Of a stretch of 64,000 nucleotides of DNA, positions 29,365-42,000 are shown one piece after another. Positions within the stretch are counted from its first letter, which is position 1, and each line of letters starts with the position of its first letter. This DNA is from Escarpia spicata (Eukaryota; Annelida; Polychaeta; Sabellida; Siboglinidae), in the NCBI GenBank assembly GCA_963995525.1, contig OZ023214.1:10282331-10346330 (forward strand). Direction: 5' to 3'. Below the pieces are notes generated by a model. That model was not told the DNA's origin and did not search any database. It worked only from the letters and a program-made list of their open reading frames with translations. Made by a program: the position numbers and the translations under genes.

Positions 29365-31970
29365 GACATACACAAGTGACACGAGTGGTTGAGACAGTAT
29401 GTACACCCTGTACCAGGTCCACCGTGTGACATACACAAGTGACATTAGTGTTGTTGAAACAACAGTGTGTACACCTTGTACCAGGTCCACAGTGTGACAT
29501 TAGTGTTGTTGAAACAACAGTGTGTACACTTTGTATCAGGTCCACAGTGTGTGACATACACAAGTGACATTAGAGTTGTTGAAACAACAGTGTGTACACC
29601 TTGTAGCAGGTCCACAGTGTGACATACACAAGTGACATTAGTGTTGTTGAAGCAACAGTGTGCACACCCTGTACCAGGTCCACCGTGTGACATACACAAG
29701 TGACATTAGTGTTGTTGAAACAACAGTGTGTACACCTTGTACCAGGTCCACAGTGTGACATTAGTGTTGTTGAAACAACAGTGTGTACACTCTGTACCAG
29801 GTCCACAGTGTGTGACATACTCAAGTGACATTAGAGTTGTTGAAACAACAGTGTGTACACCTTGTACCAGGTCCACAGTGTGACATACACAAGTGACATT
29901 AGTGTTGTTGAAGCAACAGTGTGTACACTCTGTACCAGGTCTGCAGTGTGTGACATACACAAGTGACATTAGTGTTGTTGAAACAACAGTGTGTACACTC
30001 TGTACCAAGTCTGCAGTGTGTGACATACACAAGTGACATTAGTGTTGTTGAAACAACAGTGTGTACACTCTGTACCAGGTCCACAGTGTGTGACATACAC
30101 AAGTGACATTAGTGTTGTTGAAACAAGTGTGTACACTCTGTACCAGGTCCGCAGTGTGTGACATACACAAGTGACATTAGTGTTGTTGAAACAACAGTGT
30201 GTACACTCTGTACCAGGTCTGCAGTGTGTGACATACACAAGTGACATTAGTATTGTTGAAACAACAGTGTGTACACCTTGTACCAGGTCCACAGTGCGAG
30301 ACATACATAAGTGACATTAGTGTTGTTGAAACAACAGTGTGTACACCTTGTACCAGGTCCACAGTCTGACATACACAAGTGACATTAGTGTTGTTGAAAC
30401 AACAGTGTGTGTGCACACTCTGTACCAAGTCTGCAGTGTGTGACATACACAAGTGACATTAGTGTTGTTGAAACAACAGTGTGTACACTCTGTACCAGGT
30501 CCGCAGTGTGTGACATACACAAGTGACATTAGTGTTGTTGAAACAACAGTGTGTACACCTTGTACCAGGTCCACAGTGTGACATACACAAGTGACATTAG
30601 TGTTGTTGAAGCAACAGTGTGCACACCCTGTACCAGGTCCACCGTGTGACATACACAAGTGACATTAGTGTTGTTGAAACAACAGTGTGTACACCTTGTA
30701 CCAGGTCCACAGTGTGACATTAGTGTTGTTGAAACAACAGTGTGTACACTCTGTACCAGGTCCACAGTGTGTGACATACTCAAGTGACATTAGAGTTGTT
30801 GAAACAACAGTGTGTACACCTTGTACCAGGTCCACAGTGTGACATACACAAGTGACATTAGTGTTGTTGAAGCAACAGTGTGTACACTCTGTACCAGGTC
30901 TGCAGTGTGTGACATACACAAGTGACATTAGTGTTGTTGAAACAACAGTGTGTACACTCTGTACCAAGTCTGCAGTGTGTGACATACACAAGTGACATTA
31001 GTGTTGTTGAAACAACAGTGTGTACACTCTGTACCAGGTCCACAGTGTGTGACATACACAAGTGACATTAGTGTTGTTGAAACAAGTGTGTACACTCTGT
31101 ACCAGGTCTGCAGTGTGTGACATACACAAGTGACATTAGTGTTGTTGAAACAACAGTGTGTACACTCTGTACCAGGTCTGCAGTGTGTGACATACACAAG
31201 TGACATTAGTATTGTTGAAACAACAGTGTGTACACCTTGTACCAGGTCCACAGTGCGAGACATACATAAGTGACATTAGTGTTGTTGAAACAACAGTGTG
31301 TACACCTTGTACCAGGTCCACAGTCTGACATACACAAGTGACATTAGTGTTGTTGAAACAACAGTGTGTGTGCACACTCTGTACCAAATCTGCAGTGTGT
31401 GACATACACAAGTGACATTAGTGTTGTTGAAACAACAGTGTGTACACTCTGTACCAGGTCCGCAGTGTGTGACATACACAAGTGACATTAGTGTTGTTGA
31501 AACAACAGTGTGTACACCTTGTACCAGGTCCACAGTGTGTGACATACACAAGTGACACTAGTTTTGTTGAAACAACAGTGTGTACACTCTGTACTAGGTC
31601 CGTAGTGTGTGACATACACAAGTGACATTAGTGTTGTTGAAACAACAGTGTGTACACTCTGTACCAGGTCTGCAGTGTGTGACATACACAAGTGACATTA
31701 GTGTTGTTGAAACAACAGTGTGTACACCTTGTACCAGGTCCGCAGTGTGTGACATACACAAGTGACATTAGTGTTGTTGAAACAACAGTGTGTACACCTT
31801 GTACCAGGTCCGCAGTGTGTGACATACACAAGTGACATTAGTGTTGTTGAAACAACAGTGTGTACACCTTGTACCAGGTCCACAGTGTGTGACATACACA
31901 AGTGACATTAGAGTGTTGTTGACACAACTGTGTGGACACCGTGTACAAGGACTGTCGGAGGCAGATCTGC
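29365..31970 (-). repeat. 70-bp minisatellite overlapping the SLC12A9 stop codon (about 37 units)
   Basis: Units of about 70 bp (some 48-68) contain, on the minus strand, ggtgtacacactgttgtttc, aacaacactaatgtcacttg and tgtatgtcacacactgtgg. The outermost diverged unit is the end of the SLC12A9 coding exon ([17 protein letters not shown]). A 959-bp higher-order duplication lies inside the array. Confidence 0.93.
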
Positions 31971-33041
31971 AGTGATGACACTCAGTTGCTTCAAGTACAA
32001 GTCCCAGGCATCCTCTGACGCTGGCACCTTTGGTAGATAACCAAACACCATCGCCGTGTTCCTGCTCTCGTTCTTCACAAGTTCATTAAGAGCACAGAGA
32101 TACTCCTGCGGCAAAATGATCTGATTCTGTGCACCTGAAGCGGCGCCACCAATGTGACGCGTGACGTGCTCCCATGTGACAATCTTCACCTGTCCAAGGA
32201 TGCGCAATTCCGTCAAGATCTGGCGCAGCTTCGTTTCAATTCTCGTCACATCGCTCGTCTCCGTTTCCACACACAGGAACACGCGTAGTATGGTGTGTGA
32301 CTTCCAGCCTGGCACCATGTGTAGAATACATGCCAGCTGTAGTAGAAACAGACACGTGTTATCGAAGTAATGTGACGTGTGCGGTTGGAAGAAATTCACT
32401 GGCCACACGTCGATGTATCGCGGCTGCTTGCTATTGAATATTGCCTGTTTGTCGAGCTGGTTGAAGTAGCGAAACAGACACACGTTCTTGTTCATCTTGA
32501 AAATGTCGGCGATCATGTGTACGTACTCACTGATGCTCAGTGGCTTCTCTGCGTTGTCGCGTGGTTCGGGGAATCTTGACGTCATGTCGTCATACTTGCG
32601 TGAGTTCTCCGTGTGTCGGAAACTCCGCCTTTGCTTGCGGTCCAACTGTACACTGAGTAAGTCGTCTGGCTGCATACTGTCATAGAACCCGAGACATATC
32701 GTATTTGGCTTCATGCCACCGAGTCCTGACACCCGTACTAAGTGATTCATGCCATCGCGGACACTATCAGCGAGTGTCAGCTCGACGAACGCCTTCACTT
32801 TGAGATGGTCCACAAGACTGAGCCAATTCAACATGTCCACCTGACACGGGTCCGTCGACATGTCATCAAAGTTTCCGATCTTAACATGACCCAGTACGTA
32901 GAGTCCACCCTTCTTGATGTCATTGATAAAGTCGATGAGGACGCTGCAGGAACGCGGATTGTTGACGAGGAGTAGCATCTGAGGACGCCAGTACTTGACA
33001 TGGTCCTTGCGAGAGTCCAGCAGCAGTAGGTACTTGCGCAC
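31908..33041 (-). CDS. SLC12A9: SLC12A9 exon 12 (large cytoplasmic C-terminal domain)
   Basis: A 377-residue exon from [20 protein letters not shown] to the TAA at 31910-31908. The acceptor is ttccactag. It contains [35 protein letters not shown] and [11 protein letters not shown]. The last ~13 codons lie in the first unit of the 70-bp array. Confidence 0.95.
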   Translation of the reverse strand: MRKYLLLLDSRKDHVKYWRPQMLLLVNNPRSCSVLIDFINDIKKGGLYVLGHVKIGNFDDMSTDPCQVDMLNWLSLVDHLKVKAFVELTLADSVRDGMNHLVRVSGLGGMKPNTICLGFYDSMQPDDLLSVQLDRKQRRSFRHTENSRKYDDMTSRFPEPRDNAEKPLSISEYVHMIADIFKMNKNVCLFRYFNQLDKQAIFNSKQPRYIDVWPVNFFQPHTSHYFDNTCLFLLQLACILHMVPGWKSHTILRVFLCVETETSDVTRIETKLRQILTELRILGQVKIVTWEHVTRHIGGAASGAQNQIILPQEYLCALNELVKNESRNTAMVFGYLPKVPASEDAWDLYLKQLSVITADLPPTVLVHGVHTVVSTTL

Positions 33042-36000
33042 CTAGTGGAAGATGATAGATAGATAGATAGATAGGTGTATTTATTTTCTCAATATTGTAA
33101 TATAGACTAGGGATACAAATACAGCATACGTATAAACATGTAGCATAACTATATACCTAGTGCAAAAGTTATGAAAATTAACGTTGCACAATATATGGTG
33201 TAGGAAAGTCCTATTAAGACTAACAAATAGTCTCCATCAGAAACCTTTGAGTTTGGTAATTGTCTACCTTTCATAGAATTAATTCGTTTTTTTATTCCAT
33301 TTCCACATCATTGTTCAATCCTATTTAGGTGCATATGTATATATTCATGTGTGCTTTTTTAATGTTTGCTTATTCACGCGATTAGTAAAGTGACTGTGCG
33401 ATGCAGTAACGTGTGTTTATGAAAGTATGTATAGCTAGGATGGCTGTTTATTCATGATTATGTGTCAAGGCTGTGCATGTGTGTTTACAGCCTTGTATGA
33501 TATTATGTTTTATGTAATGTACAAATCGACCACACCTGATGGAAAATGAGGGCTTGACTGATGGAGCCCCAGGACTCGGGGTATACCCTCAAGTGGAGGG
33601 TGATCACCAGCAACATGCATACAACGAGGGCGATGGATGCGTAGATCGGGTTGATGATGAAGCACATGACCATGCAGCCGAGGAGGCCCAGAAACGACGT
33701 GTGGGACGTGAAGTACTTGAAGGTCGGCCTGCAAGTAAACATGTCATATGTGAAGTACTTGAAGGTTTGTCTGCAAGTAAACATGTCATACATGAAGTAC
33801 TTGAAGGTTTGTCTGCAAGTAAACATGTCATATGTGAAGTACTTGAAGGTTTGTCTGCAAGTAAACATGTCATACATGAAGTACTTGAAGGTTTGTCTGC
33901 AAGTAAACATGTCATACATGAAGTACTTGAAGGTTTGTCTGCAAGTAAACATGTCATACATGAAGTACTTGAAGGTCCATCTTCAAGTAAACATGTCATG
34001 TGAAGTACTTGAAGGTCGGCCTGCTAGTAAACATGTCATACATGAAGTACTTGAAAGTCTGTCTGTAATACGCCCCCATGTATAATATGCATCCCAACTT
34101 TTGGCATCCACTGGTCATTTCCTCGCTTCCGATAGTTTGCTTGAAGCGTGGCTGAGGGTTAGCCACTGTCATTTCAACAAAGTTCGTTTATGATCCTTGA
34201 ATCCATACCAGAATGGTAAAAAGTTATGGCATTGCAACTGGTACAACGCATGCAACAATGTCACCTCGTGAGTCGTATCTGCGCCGTCATGCTTCCACCT
34301 GGTGGATACTTGTACAACAATGAATGACCCCACGCGGATGTTTGTGTAACTACACGGAACCCCTAGTGGACTGCCAGGACTGTGTTTCCGTCATGATGTA
34401 TGCACCAAACTGCATTACCGTGAAACAATTTTTAATGAAAAGCCAGTCTAGGACACTTACGGTGCGTGACAGATTGTATAAAATGAGTGGTGATGTTTTC
34501 TATGCTTTGCCTAAAACACTGCATATCACGGAGCAAGTATTTCTGGCTTATATCCAGTCAGAGAAAATGTTCTTTAGCACTAGCACCATGTATAATATGA
34601 ACCCGGACTTTTAAGTAAATATGAAGGAAAAAAATACATATTATACACGGAAAATTATGGTAGTTTATCCCAGAAACATTGAGATGGTGTTCAAATGAAT
34701 AGCTATTGCCAAAATAGTGCTTCAAATGAGCAGTCGTAAGGTTGGATATATAACAACTTAATCATTTTTGCTTTTAAACAAGTCACACATAATGTACATC
34801 ATGACTTCATAAATTTGTCAAAAACTATTTTCTGTTTTCAAAAAATAACACCATTTCCGTGATGATGTTGCTTACTACACTATGAACTATGACCCAACAA
34901 TTAGAAAATAACAACAACTGTCAACAGTTCCCTCAATACAGATTTTGTATCTTAGTACGACTTACCTGAAGTTTGGTGCAGAAGCCAAGTCGAGAGCCAA
35001 ACAGGCAACATTTGTTGAGGCGTAAGACAGGAGGAAGAATGACGACGTCACAGGTGCAATGGTATTCAACGAACCAATCAGCAACATCAACTAGAGAAAC
35101 ATAGATAACTTATACTTAAATTGTACATCTTGGTTTATCATGGGAACAACACACATCTACATACCGTGCATCTCCAACACTGAATCGTAAATTTTATTGC
35201 ACAATGTTGCTCTCTATATGTGTTTTTTAAACATTTGTACCTCATGTTTGTTAGATAATCTGAACGGAAATTAATTCACTAAGACATAACATCAACAGAT
35301 AGAATAATGAATTGTGCAATTCTTCAAATACTTCATTGTTTTACTAAAAATAATATAAGGAATGGGCCAAGAAGTCCTTTGGACTGTATGTGAGGGCGGC
35401 TGACCAAACGAATGATAAGTCGGAAAAAATGTAACATTTTTTCTTACATTCTTGTAAAGGTTGGGTAGGGTGCTTTACACAGTTTCAAATATTATGACTC
35501 TGCTATAAAAATTGGCGAAGTTAGAGAGTATTGAACATGGTAAGGGTCAAAAAGTGAAAATGAAGAAAACGGCTGTTGAAGTTTAACATTCAATATGTAA
35601 ATGGATTGCATGGAAATATTGGATGCATGACATTCAAATTTGGCACACAGTGTGTGTGTTATGTTGCAATGATACACTGGAAGTACAAATGTGCTGCTAC
35701 AAAAACGTATCAAGTTATGCCAGATTATGTCTTTATGTGTAAACAAAATGATAACACAACATGACTGTGAAGGTTTTGCATATGCACATGAAAATATTGA
35801 GTGTATGGCAGTCAAAGTTGGCTTATAGTATGCATGTTATTAACGTATAGTACAAAAGGTGTATTACATCAGAATGTCTCACCCCAGTGCCTACAATGCC
35901 TGAAGCCTACTAAGCACTCACTCTCCCACACTGGGCAATAAACAACAGCCCAGCACTGGCCACACCAAGACTGACCAACAATAAACTGTGGCCATGAGAG

Positions 36001-39000
36001 ACCACTCCAGCCAGTGGCTCACTGACCACACACTGACCTAAATTCAGTGCCAACAATGGCCACACTGCCTGTTGTCCTCTGCTAAGTGATGATAATTACT
36101 GACCAAAATTATAGTTCAATTTCCTATAGGATATCATTGATAAATTAACCACATCTCCCATGTCCTCCATGCAGCAATTACACACTGATTGGTTGACACA
36201 GTTTTCCTAAATATATCAACATTCCTCTAAATACGACCTCAATATACCCTTTAACTAGATGCTGTTCTCTTATGACACAAACCTAGAGGACAACAGTGAA
36301 CAGGTCAACAACTGAGCTATAATACAAGAACTAAACAAGCTATCTACATTCAGTTTTCCCACTGAATTGCACACGTCATATGTATAAATCTTGCGATATG
36401 TGTCACATGGAAAATGTTTGTCTGGTAATGGTACTAACACATGAAATGTCTATGCAAAATCAGAGAAAGAAAAAAGTTACTAAAGAAAAAAATAGGCAAA
36501 ATGTGAAAATTTACCAGTTTTGGGGAACGATTAAATCAAATACAGATTTCTCGTGCATAGTTACAGTACCCTAAGATACGTCTATGCAACTAGAGAAAAA
36601 GTTGCTGAACGGTTTCTGAGATATGGCAGCTAACAGCAGACACGGAGTGATGGCATAAGTCCATTGCACCTTCGGCCCAAAGGACAAAAAAGCTAGGGAT
36701 ACTCTTTCCTGCTCACCAAGTTGAACACGTTTTGAAGAAAATTTGTTATAATAAATAATATTTACATATTATTCTGCACGTATACTTTGAAACACTGTAC
36801 AGTACAAAAGTTAGTTGATGTCTCAAAACATACTGTTGTCAATATAACTGTTGTATCAACCCAGGGGCTTAGCCAGAGGCCAGTCTACCCGTCTTCAAGA
36901 CTGGCCAAGATGGGTAATTACAACTGATAAGACTGGTGGAATTTAGAGGAGGCTTGCTGGCCACTACATTAGAAAATGACACTAGTTTATTACTAAAAAA
37001 GCTAAACTGGACATAATGGCTGTAATTTACATGATTGGTTTCCATGCAACCAGTTTGTGTGAAATAATGGCTGTAATTGACATGATTGGCTTCCATGCAA
37101 CCAGTTTGTGTGAAATAATGGCTGTAATTGACATGATTGGCTTCCATGCAGCCAGTTTGTGTGAAATAATGGCTGTAATTGACATGATTGGCTTCCATGC
37201 AACCAGTTTGTGTGAAATAATGGCAGTAACCGACATGATTGGCTTCCATGCAACCAGTTTGTGTGAAATAATGGCTGTAATTGACATGATTGGCTTCCAT
37301 GCAACCAGTTTGTGTGAAATAATGGCTGTAATTGACATGACTGGCTTCCATGCAACCAGTTTGTGTGAAATAATGGCTGTTACATGATTGGCTTCCATGC
37401 AACCTGTTTGTGTGAAATAATGGCTGTAACTGACATGATTGACTTCCATGCAACCAGTTTGTGTGAAATAATGGCTGTAATTGACTTGATTGGCTTCCAT
37501 GCAACCAGTTTGTGAGAAATAATGGCTGTAATTGACATGATTGACTTCCATGCAACCAGTTTGTGTGAAATAATGGCTGTAATTGACATGATTGGCTTCC
37601 ATGCAACCAGTTTGTGTGAAATAATGGCTGTAATTGACATGATTGGCTTCCATGCAACCAGTTTGTGTGCAATAATGGCTGTAATTGACATGATTGGCTT
37701 CCATGCAACCAGTTTGTGTGAAACAATGGCTGTAATTGACATGATTGGCTTCCATGCAACCAGTTTGTGTGAAATAATGGCTGTAATTGACATGATTGGC
37801 TTCCATGCAACCAGTTTGTGTGAAATAATGGCTGTAACTGACATGATTGGCTTCCATGCAACCAGTCTGTGTGAAATAATGGCTGTAACTGACATGATTG
37901 GCTTCCATGCAACCAGTTTGTGTGAAATAATGGCTGTTACATGATTGGCTTCCATGCAACCAGTTTGTGTGAAATAATGGCTGTAACTGACATGACTGGC
38001 TTCCATGCAACCAGTTTGTGTGAAATAATGGCAGTAATCGACATGATTGGCTTCCATGCAACCAGTTTGTGTGAAATAATGGCTGTAACTGACATGATTG
38101 GCTTCCATACAACCAGTTTGTGTGAAATAATGGCTGTAACTGACATGATTGGCTTCCATGCAACCAGTTTGTGTGAAATAATGGCTGTAACTGACATGAT
38201 TGGCTTCCATGCAACCAGTTTGTGTGAAATAATGGCTGTAATTGACATGATTGGCTTCCATGCAACCAGTTTGTGTGAAATAATGGCTGTAATTGACATG
38301 ATTGGCTTCCATGCAACCAGTTTGTGTGAAATAATGGCTGTTACATGATTGGCTTCCATGCAACCAGTTTTGTGTGAAATAATGGCTGTAATTGACATGA
38401 TTGGCTTCCATGCAACCAGTTTGTGTGAAATAATGGCTGTTACATGATTGGCTTCCATGCAACCAGTTTTGTGTGAAATAATGGCTGTAATTGACATGAT
38501 TGGCTTCCATGCAACCAGTTTGTGTGCTAAAAGGTGTGCTTTTGATTAATTCACGACTGGCAACACATTATTTTACTGTTTCAACCACACAGTTAAGTAA
38601 CTGTCACATGAAATGTTTACCTTCTCTATTGTTCCGTATCATGTTACAATAACATATTGACACATACAAGCAGATTAATTTCAATTACAATAGGGTGAAA
38701 AACATGTCATTCATTTTTCCATTAATGGAACATATATAATTTTGTAGTGGGGACAATTATTAATAATCATACAATTAAAACGATCAATCCCACCTGAACA
38801 AGGAACCATGAAATCAACACAGCTCCAATGGGGTTGCCTCCTTTAGTGGCAAACTTTGCTGGTTTTAAGATCATCCCTGGTAGCAGAAACAAAATATTCA
38901 CATCAGACAGATAATGTAAATATGTATTTTATTACAGTTTCACTCTGTGTATACATGCATTAAAATACCAAAAAACATAAATACATTATATTATATAAAA

Positions 39001-42000
39001 TTTGCGAGCATTGCATACATTGTCCACTCAAAAAAGAGAATTATGAGACTGATAAACTTTGGTGCCAGGGGAAGTATAAGATTCAACGCATGGGGCAAAT
39101 GTGTAACCCGTAATGAACTTGTCTAACTCTTTAGAAGGAAATTTCTTAAAACCAGCCTCAACAATACTCTAGCAATACATGACTAACATGACTTGATGAG
39201 TTATTCATAATCTACTTACAAAACAGCTCATCATGGGCCAGGGCCTCAAGAATGCGAGATGCTCCGATGAGATTCCCGAGAGCGGCCGACAGTGTTGTCG
39301 CAAATATGCCGATGACGATAAATGGCGGCCACATGTTGATTGGCTGGAGGAAGACATAGTTATTTACCAGCAAGTCTCTGAAAACAACAATAGAGGTTGT
39401 AGCAATTACAAACACAAAGCTTGCAGTGATTGTGGAAAGGGAGAGGAGATATTTATACTTTTTTAGGATATTGTACATAACTTCATATCATGCTGTAAAA
39501 ATCAAAGGTATATCACCTAGTCAGATACATGTGTTAATAGCTTTACTGATAACCATGAATAGTAGGTCAAATATTGTTGTAACTAGTCATTATTAGTTAA
39601 TTGTTTAAATAAAGTGAAATTTATATTATATATGGAACCAAACTGTAATTTTAGAGATCGGCTATATATATATAAATGATGATATATGGCAATTTTTATT
39701 TCATCCAACATGTTAGGTTTACCTCTATAACAAAGTATCACCTTCAACTGAATATATGCATTACAGAAAAACTTAGAAAATCCATTGACAGATTACTTGA
39801 CAAAGGGTTTAACAAAATGTGTTTTTACATTTGTAATAATATTTCCAAAGTGTCACTGCCACAAAGGACAAGTCTAATAAGGTTATGTAAACTTGTACAG
39901 ATCTTGAAAGCAAATTATTACTAAAAGCACCCGACCTTTCACATGTGAATGAAACGAGGAAGATCAGGACGACATAGACAACCAGAGCAAAGGTCGTCGC
40001 TCCCAAAGTTCCTTTCGGAATAGATTTACTTGGATTCTTCAGTTCGCCTACAAAATCAAGACACTGAATCATGTTCTCATGTTATAATGTGGCACATAAA
40101 ATATGTAAATGTTTATTTCTTTCATGTTAATGATATTAAATGTCATTAGAATATTGTGTTAAAATTTGGTTGATATGTGATTTTAAGGTAAACACAAGCC
40201 CAAATTTATAAAATATATTTACATGTACATCTGCTGTATTATCAAGAAAATGTGTGGACCCATTGTCAAGGTTACCTGACATGTTGGCGCCATTCATTAT
40301 TCCTGTGACACTGCTGAAGAGAATGGCAAATACCAAGGAGAAGTTCATCGTATTTCCCGTGATGTAATCCACTGTGTACTTATCTGAAAACAACGAGTTC
40401 GACACAAATTGAAACCATGCAAAGACACAGATATAAGATTGCAATATGGAGCGCAGTGGTGCAGTGGCTAGAGCTTCGAACTCTCGGTCGAGAGAACCCG
40501 GGTTCGAATCCTGTGCTGCTCCATGCTCCAGTTCACTCAGCTGTATGAATGAGTACTTGGCTATACACAGTGATGGATATTTGTGTACAAATAGTCATCG
40601 CATATTAATTGCAGTGTGGCTGAATGCTTCCCAGAGAAGTCGAGATGGTGTTGACCAAAACTGAAATGAAAGTACCTTGAGCAGTCCAGATGACAGGATA
40701 TTGTGCTATATAGGAACTTAATTTTACTTTTTACTTTCATATCTTTGAATGTTTGCAGCCAACTGTGTGGATTTAAATATCAGATTTTGATTTACTTTAA
40801 AACTGGATTAGGTTATGTTGCATGAGACGGTGATATAACAGTATTCAATGGCCCGTACCACCAGTTACAGGGTATTACGCCATAGTACAAATATAATACA
40901 GCTAATAATAGTTGTCCTACAAGTTACTGTGCACAGCAATACCTTACAATACATGTTATTTCCACAACAACACCATACAATAGATGTTATTTCCACAACA
41001 ACACCATACAATATGTTATTTCCACAGCAATACCATACAATATATGTTATTTCCACAACAACACCATACAATATACATTATTTCTACAACAACACCACAC
41101 AATATGTTATTTCCACAACAACACCACACAACATATGTTATTTCTACAGCAATACCATACAGTAGATGTTATTTCCACAACAGCACCATACAATAGATGT
41201 TATTTCCACAACAACACCATACAATGTATGTTATTTCCACAACAACACCATACAATAGATGTTATTTCCACAACAACACCATACAATGTATGTTATTTCC
41301 ACAACAACACCATACAATAGATGTTATTTCCACAACAACACCATACAATATGTTATTTCCACAACAACACCATACAATAGATGTTATTTCTACAGCAATA
41401 CCATACAGTAGATGTTATTTCCACAGCAACACCATACAGTAGATGTTATTTCCACAGCAACACCATACAATAGATGTTATTTCCACAACAATACATACAT
41501 GATTTTGTTTAATTGTATTCACAATTATTTTGGAAAAGGAGAAAGGGGAGGTTTAATATATATGAGGTGCTTTCCAACTTTCAAAATACAAAATACTAGT
41601 TACAGAATATATGAACAGCTACCTACATGGTGTAATGTAATGTGAAAATAATAACATTGTATTTTTGTTTCTTGCACATTTTAAAGTTATGGAACCACCT
41701 GGAAGGAGAAGATGAAGACAACTCCAAAACAGTTGGTCATTGAAAATAATAATGTGGTGTTAGTAAGTCTGTGTATCAGCCTAGAAGGCCCTTATAGTAC
41801 TTACTCTATTATTACAGCATGTTTTGGCACCAGCTAATACAGTGCCCATAGGGGTTTCGACTTTTTGCAATTTGAAACCATTGATTGTATGACTTGACAT
41901 GGCCGCCACGGCCATGTCAAGTTGTCTGTCTGCAAATATTCAAAACCAGGGTCCTATGCACAAAATATGGTGTGTGACTACCACTGTAACTGACCTATCC

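Noticed and set aside
29278..31901. Many overlapping frames of 67-113 codons with [17 protein letters not shown] repeats
   Set aside because: Products of the 70-bp array beyond the SLC12A9 stop codon, not independent genes.
33539..34085. Plus-strand frames with repeated [13 protein letters not shown] peptides
   Set aside because: Antisense of the 42-bp array and of SLC12A9 exon 11.
36869..38510. Long minus-strand frames of [18 protein letters not shown] repeats
   Set aside because: The 51-bp intronic array is a multiple of three, so stop-free frames are expected; no splice context or similarity.
40447..40520. A functional tRNA gene
   Set aside because: Box A- and B-like sequences are present, but the same head with a shared non-tRNA body occurs five times, so it is a SINE.
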